A model generated the notes under the pieces. The model was not told the origin of the DNA, ran no database searches, and was given only the letters and a program-made list of their open reading frames with translations. From the NCBI GenBank assembly GCA_016935595.1, contig JAFGQQ010000425.1, forward strand, positions 1 through 6,190: a stretch of DNA of 6,190 nt, read 5' to 3'. Origin of the DNA: Bacteroidales bacterium (GTDB taxonomy: Bacteria; Bacteroidota; Bacteroidia; Bacteroidales; UBA10428). A program made the translations under genes and the position numbers. Each line of letters begins with the position of its first letter. Position 1 is the stretch's first letter. Shown here piece by piece: positions 5,138-6,190 of the stretch.

Positions 5138-6001
5138 ATGACCAATAAAGAAATAATACTAAAAGCCATAACATATATCGAGAACAATTTAAAAACCGAA
5201 TTAAGTGTTTTTAAAGTATCGCAAGAAGTGTGTTATTCTTTATATCACTTTATTAGGTTGTTTCAAAGTGTAACAGGCAATTCTCCCAAAAATTACATAC
5301 AACAGCGGCGGTTAACCGAAACCGTTTATGAATTAAAAAACACAAAAACAAAAATTGCCGATATAGCCTATGATTACCAGTTTGGGAGCCCCGAAACATT
5401 TTCCCGTGCTTTTCGCAACCATTTTCACATAAACCCGACTGATATCCGGAACGGATATTCCCTTGCTTTATTACCCTTGGTAAATCCCATCACGCCCGAA
5501 TATATTTATCAGTCGGACAAAGCCCGAAATCAACCCCCTGAATTGGTTGAATTGAATGAGAAGGTACTTGTAGGAATTTCTTTTTTTGTAAGCGACGATA
5601 AAGAAGTTAATGATTTATCGAAAGAATGGATGCGATTTACAAATGAAGCCCAAACAATTGAGCATATAATTCAACCCGCACGATTTTACCAGGTTCAGTA
5701 TTGGTCCGGCAAACAAGAATTAGGGGGCATGTATTTTTTTATCGGGGCAGAAGTAAACAAAGCAGAAAGTGTCAATCCTTTATTTGTGGTAAAAATCATT
5801 CCGAAAGGAAGGTATTTAAAATTTGTACACAAAGGGTTGGCCAGCAAAGTAGGATATACCTACCGGTATATATACACCCAATTTTTGCCCGACACCAATT
5901 ATAAACTTACCTTACCGTTTAATTTCGAATACTACGGTGAAAAATGCCTGGGCCCAAATAACGAACAATCGGAAAGTGAAATTTATATTCCTGTAGAGTA
6001 G
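5138..6001 (+). CDS. AraC-family regulator with GyrI-like ligand-binding domain
   Basis: The 287-residue protein has an N-terminal AraC DNA-binding domain with two helix-turn-helix units. The first is near 22-43 (LSVFKVSQEVCYSLYHFIRLFQ), followed by the linker GNSPKNYIQQRRL (47-59). The second is near 72-96 (KIADIAYDYQFGSPETFSRAFRNHF), ending with NPTDIR in place of the usual P.~YR. From about 134 to the end it has a GyrI/Rob-type effector-binding domain: PELVELNEKVLVGISFF, then IIPKGRYLKFVHKG and a final ESEIYIPVE, the strand that closes these domains. Such proteins resemble Rob and usually respond to small, often hydrophobic or cationic molecules. I use the ATG at 5138; a TTG at 5102 would add 12 residues translated from the palindromic repeat. 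No target operon is visible, so its regulon is unknown. Confidence 0.9.
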   Translation: MTNKEIILKAITYIENNLKTELSVFKVSQEVCYSLYHFIRLFQSVTGNSPKNYIQQRRLTETVYELKNTKTKIADIAYDYQFGSPETFSRAFRNHFHINPTDIRNGYSLALLPLVNPITPEYIYQSDKARNQPPELVELNEKVLVGISFFVSDDKEVNDLSKEWMRFTNEAQTIEHIIQPARFYQVQYWSGKQELGGMYFFIGAEVNKAESVNPLFVVKIIPKGRYLKFVHKGLASKVGYTYRYIYTQFLPDTNYKLTLPFNFEYYGEKCLGPNNEQSESEIYIPVE

Positions 6002-6011
6002 TCTTTTGAAC

Positions 6012-6028
6012 CTTTATGCGCTATAAAG
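6012..6028. terminator. Short stem-loop after the AraC-type gene (weak)
   Basis: CTTTAT (6012-6017) and ATAAAG (6023-6028) pair perfectly around the loop GCGCT, beginning 11 bp after the stop codon. The position suits a terminator, but the stem is AT-rich and no T-tract follows. Confidence 0.2.
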
Positions 6029-6073
6029 AGCCATGTATTATAAGAAATTCATAACCTAAAACCTTAAATTATC

Positions 6074-6174
6074 CCGTCATTGCGAGGAGGACGAAGGACG
6101 ACAAAGCAATCTCAATAAATATGTGCAGATTACTTCGTCATTCCGATAGCCATCGGAATTCCTCGTAATGACGG
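6074..6174. repeat. MITE-like palindromic repeat (CCGTCATTGCGAGG family)
   Basis: The 15-bp termini CCGTCATTGCGAGGA (6074-6088) and TCCTCGTAATGACGG (6160-6174) are inverted copies with one G-T mismatch. Inside, GACAAAGCAATCT (6100-6112) pairs with AGATTACTTCGTC (6127-6139) with two wobble-type mismatches. ATTCCGAT (6140-6147) and ATCGGAAT (6152-6159) form a perfect 8-bp hairpin with loop AGCC. TTATCC directly flanks both sides (6069-6074 and 6175-6180), consistent with a 5-6 bp target-site duplication. Sequences of this CGTCATTGCGAGG type are, from memory, dispersed non-coding repeats in many bacteria. It encodes nothing and is more GC-rich than its surroundings. Confidence 0.75.
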
Positions 6175-6190
6175 TTATCCGTGTCAGTTG

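Noticed and set aside
5701..5904. Forward open frame of 67 codons in another frame.
   Set aside because: It overlaps the GyrI-like domain of the AraC-type regulator, which continues uninterrupted to its stop.
6069..6190. CRISPR-like repeat at the right end.
   Set aside because: The repeated arms are inverted, not direct, and there is a single unit with no spacers.

Overview
The window looks like a chromosomal segment of a member of the Bacteroidota. It is AT-rich. The start codons have no Shine-Dalgarno sequence and sit behind A/T-rich leaders. Perfect or near matches to the Bacteroidota -7 promoter element TAnnTTTG lie ahead of several genes. The gene types also fit: a HEAT-repeat anti-sigma factor next to a DUF4097-like exported protein, and a long-chain polyprenyl synthase beginning MNITLSDIKRP. 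I cannot name a genus. I see no rRNA, tRNA, CRISPR array, transposase or phage gene.

Layout: (a) 3-191, + strand: the open 3' end of a reading frame entering from the left edge, unrecognised, overlapping tail to tail with the next gene. (b) 169-1146, - strand: a trans-polyprenyl diphosphate synthase. (c) 1147-1263: a divergent control region with a TAnnTTTG element on each strand and an 8-bp inverted repeat around the rightward one. (d) 1264-2033, + strand: a small ArsR-type winged-helix regulator followed 26 bp later by a QueD/PTPS-family enzyme. (e) 2131-4393, + strand: an ECF sigma factor, a membrane zinc-finger anti-sigma factor with a C-terminal HEAT-like domain (2-bp gap to the sigma gene), and an exported beta-rich DUF4097-like protein. 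(f) 4552-5028, + strand: a short TrmO/TsaA-family protein behind a TAnnTTTG promoter and a perfect 12-bp palindrome. (g) 5041-5121: an imperfect palindromic intergenic repeat. (h) 5138-6001, + strand: an AraC-type regulator fused to a GyrI-like ligand-binding domain. (i) 6074-6174: a MITE-like palindromic repeat with a candidate target-site duplication.

How the genes may work together: the clearest functional module is the sigma, anti-sigma and exported protein cluster. It reads as a cell-envelope signalling unit in which the anti-sigma factor holds the sigma factor at the inner membrane and presents a helical-repeat domain outside the cytoplasm. The ArsR regulator probably controls its own promoter and perhaps queD. 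The prenyl synthase supplies isoprenoid tails for quinones or other lipids, QueD supplies a pterin intermediate for queuosine or a related 7-deazaguanine, and the TrmO-like protein suggests tRNA position-37 modification. These last three are mostly housekeeping functions with no obvious shared pathway. The less ordinary signals are the possible operators at (c) and (f), the HEAT-type anti-sigma factor, and the two families of palindromic intergenic repeats.
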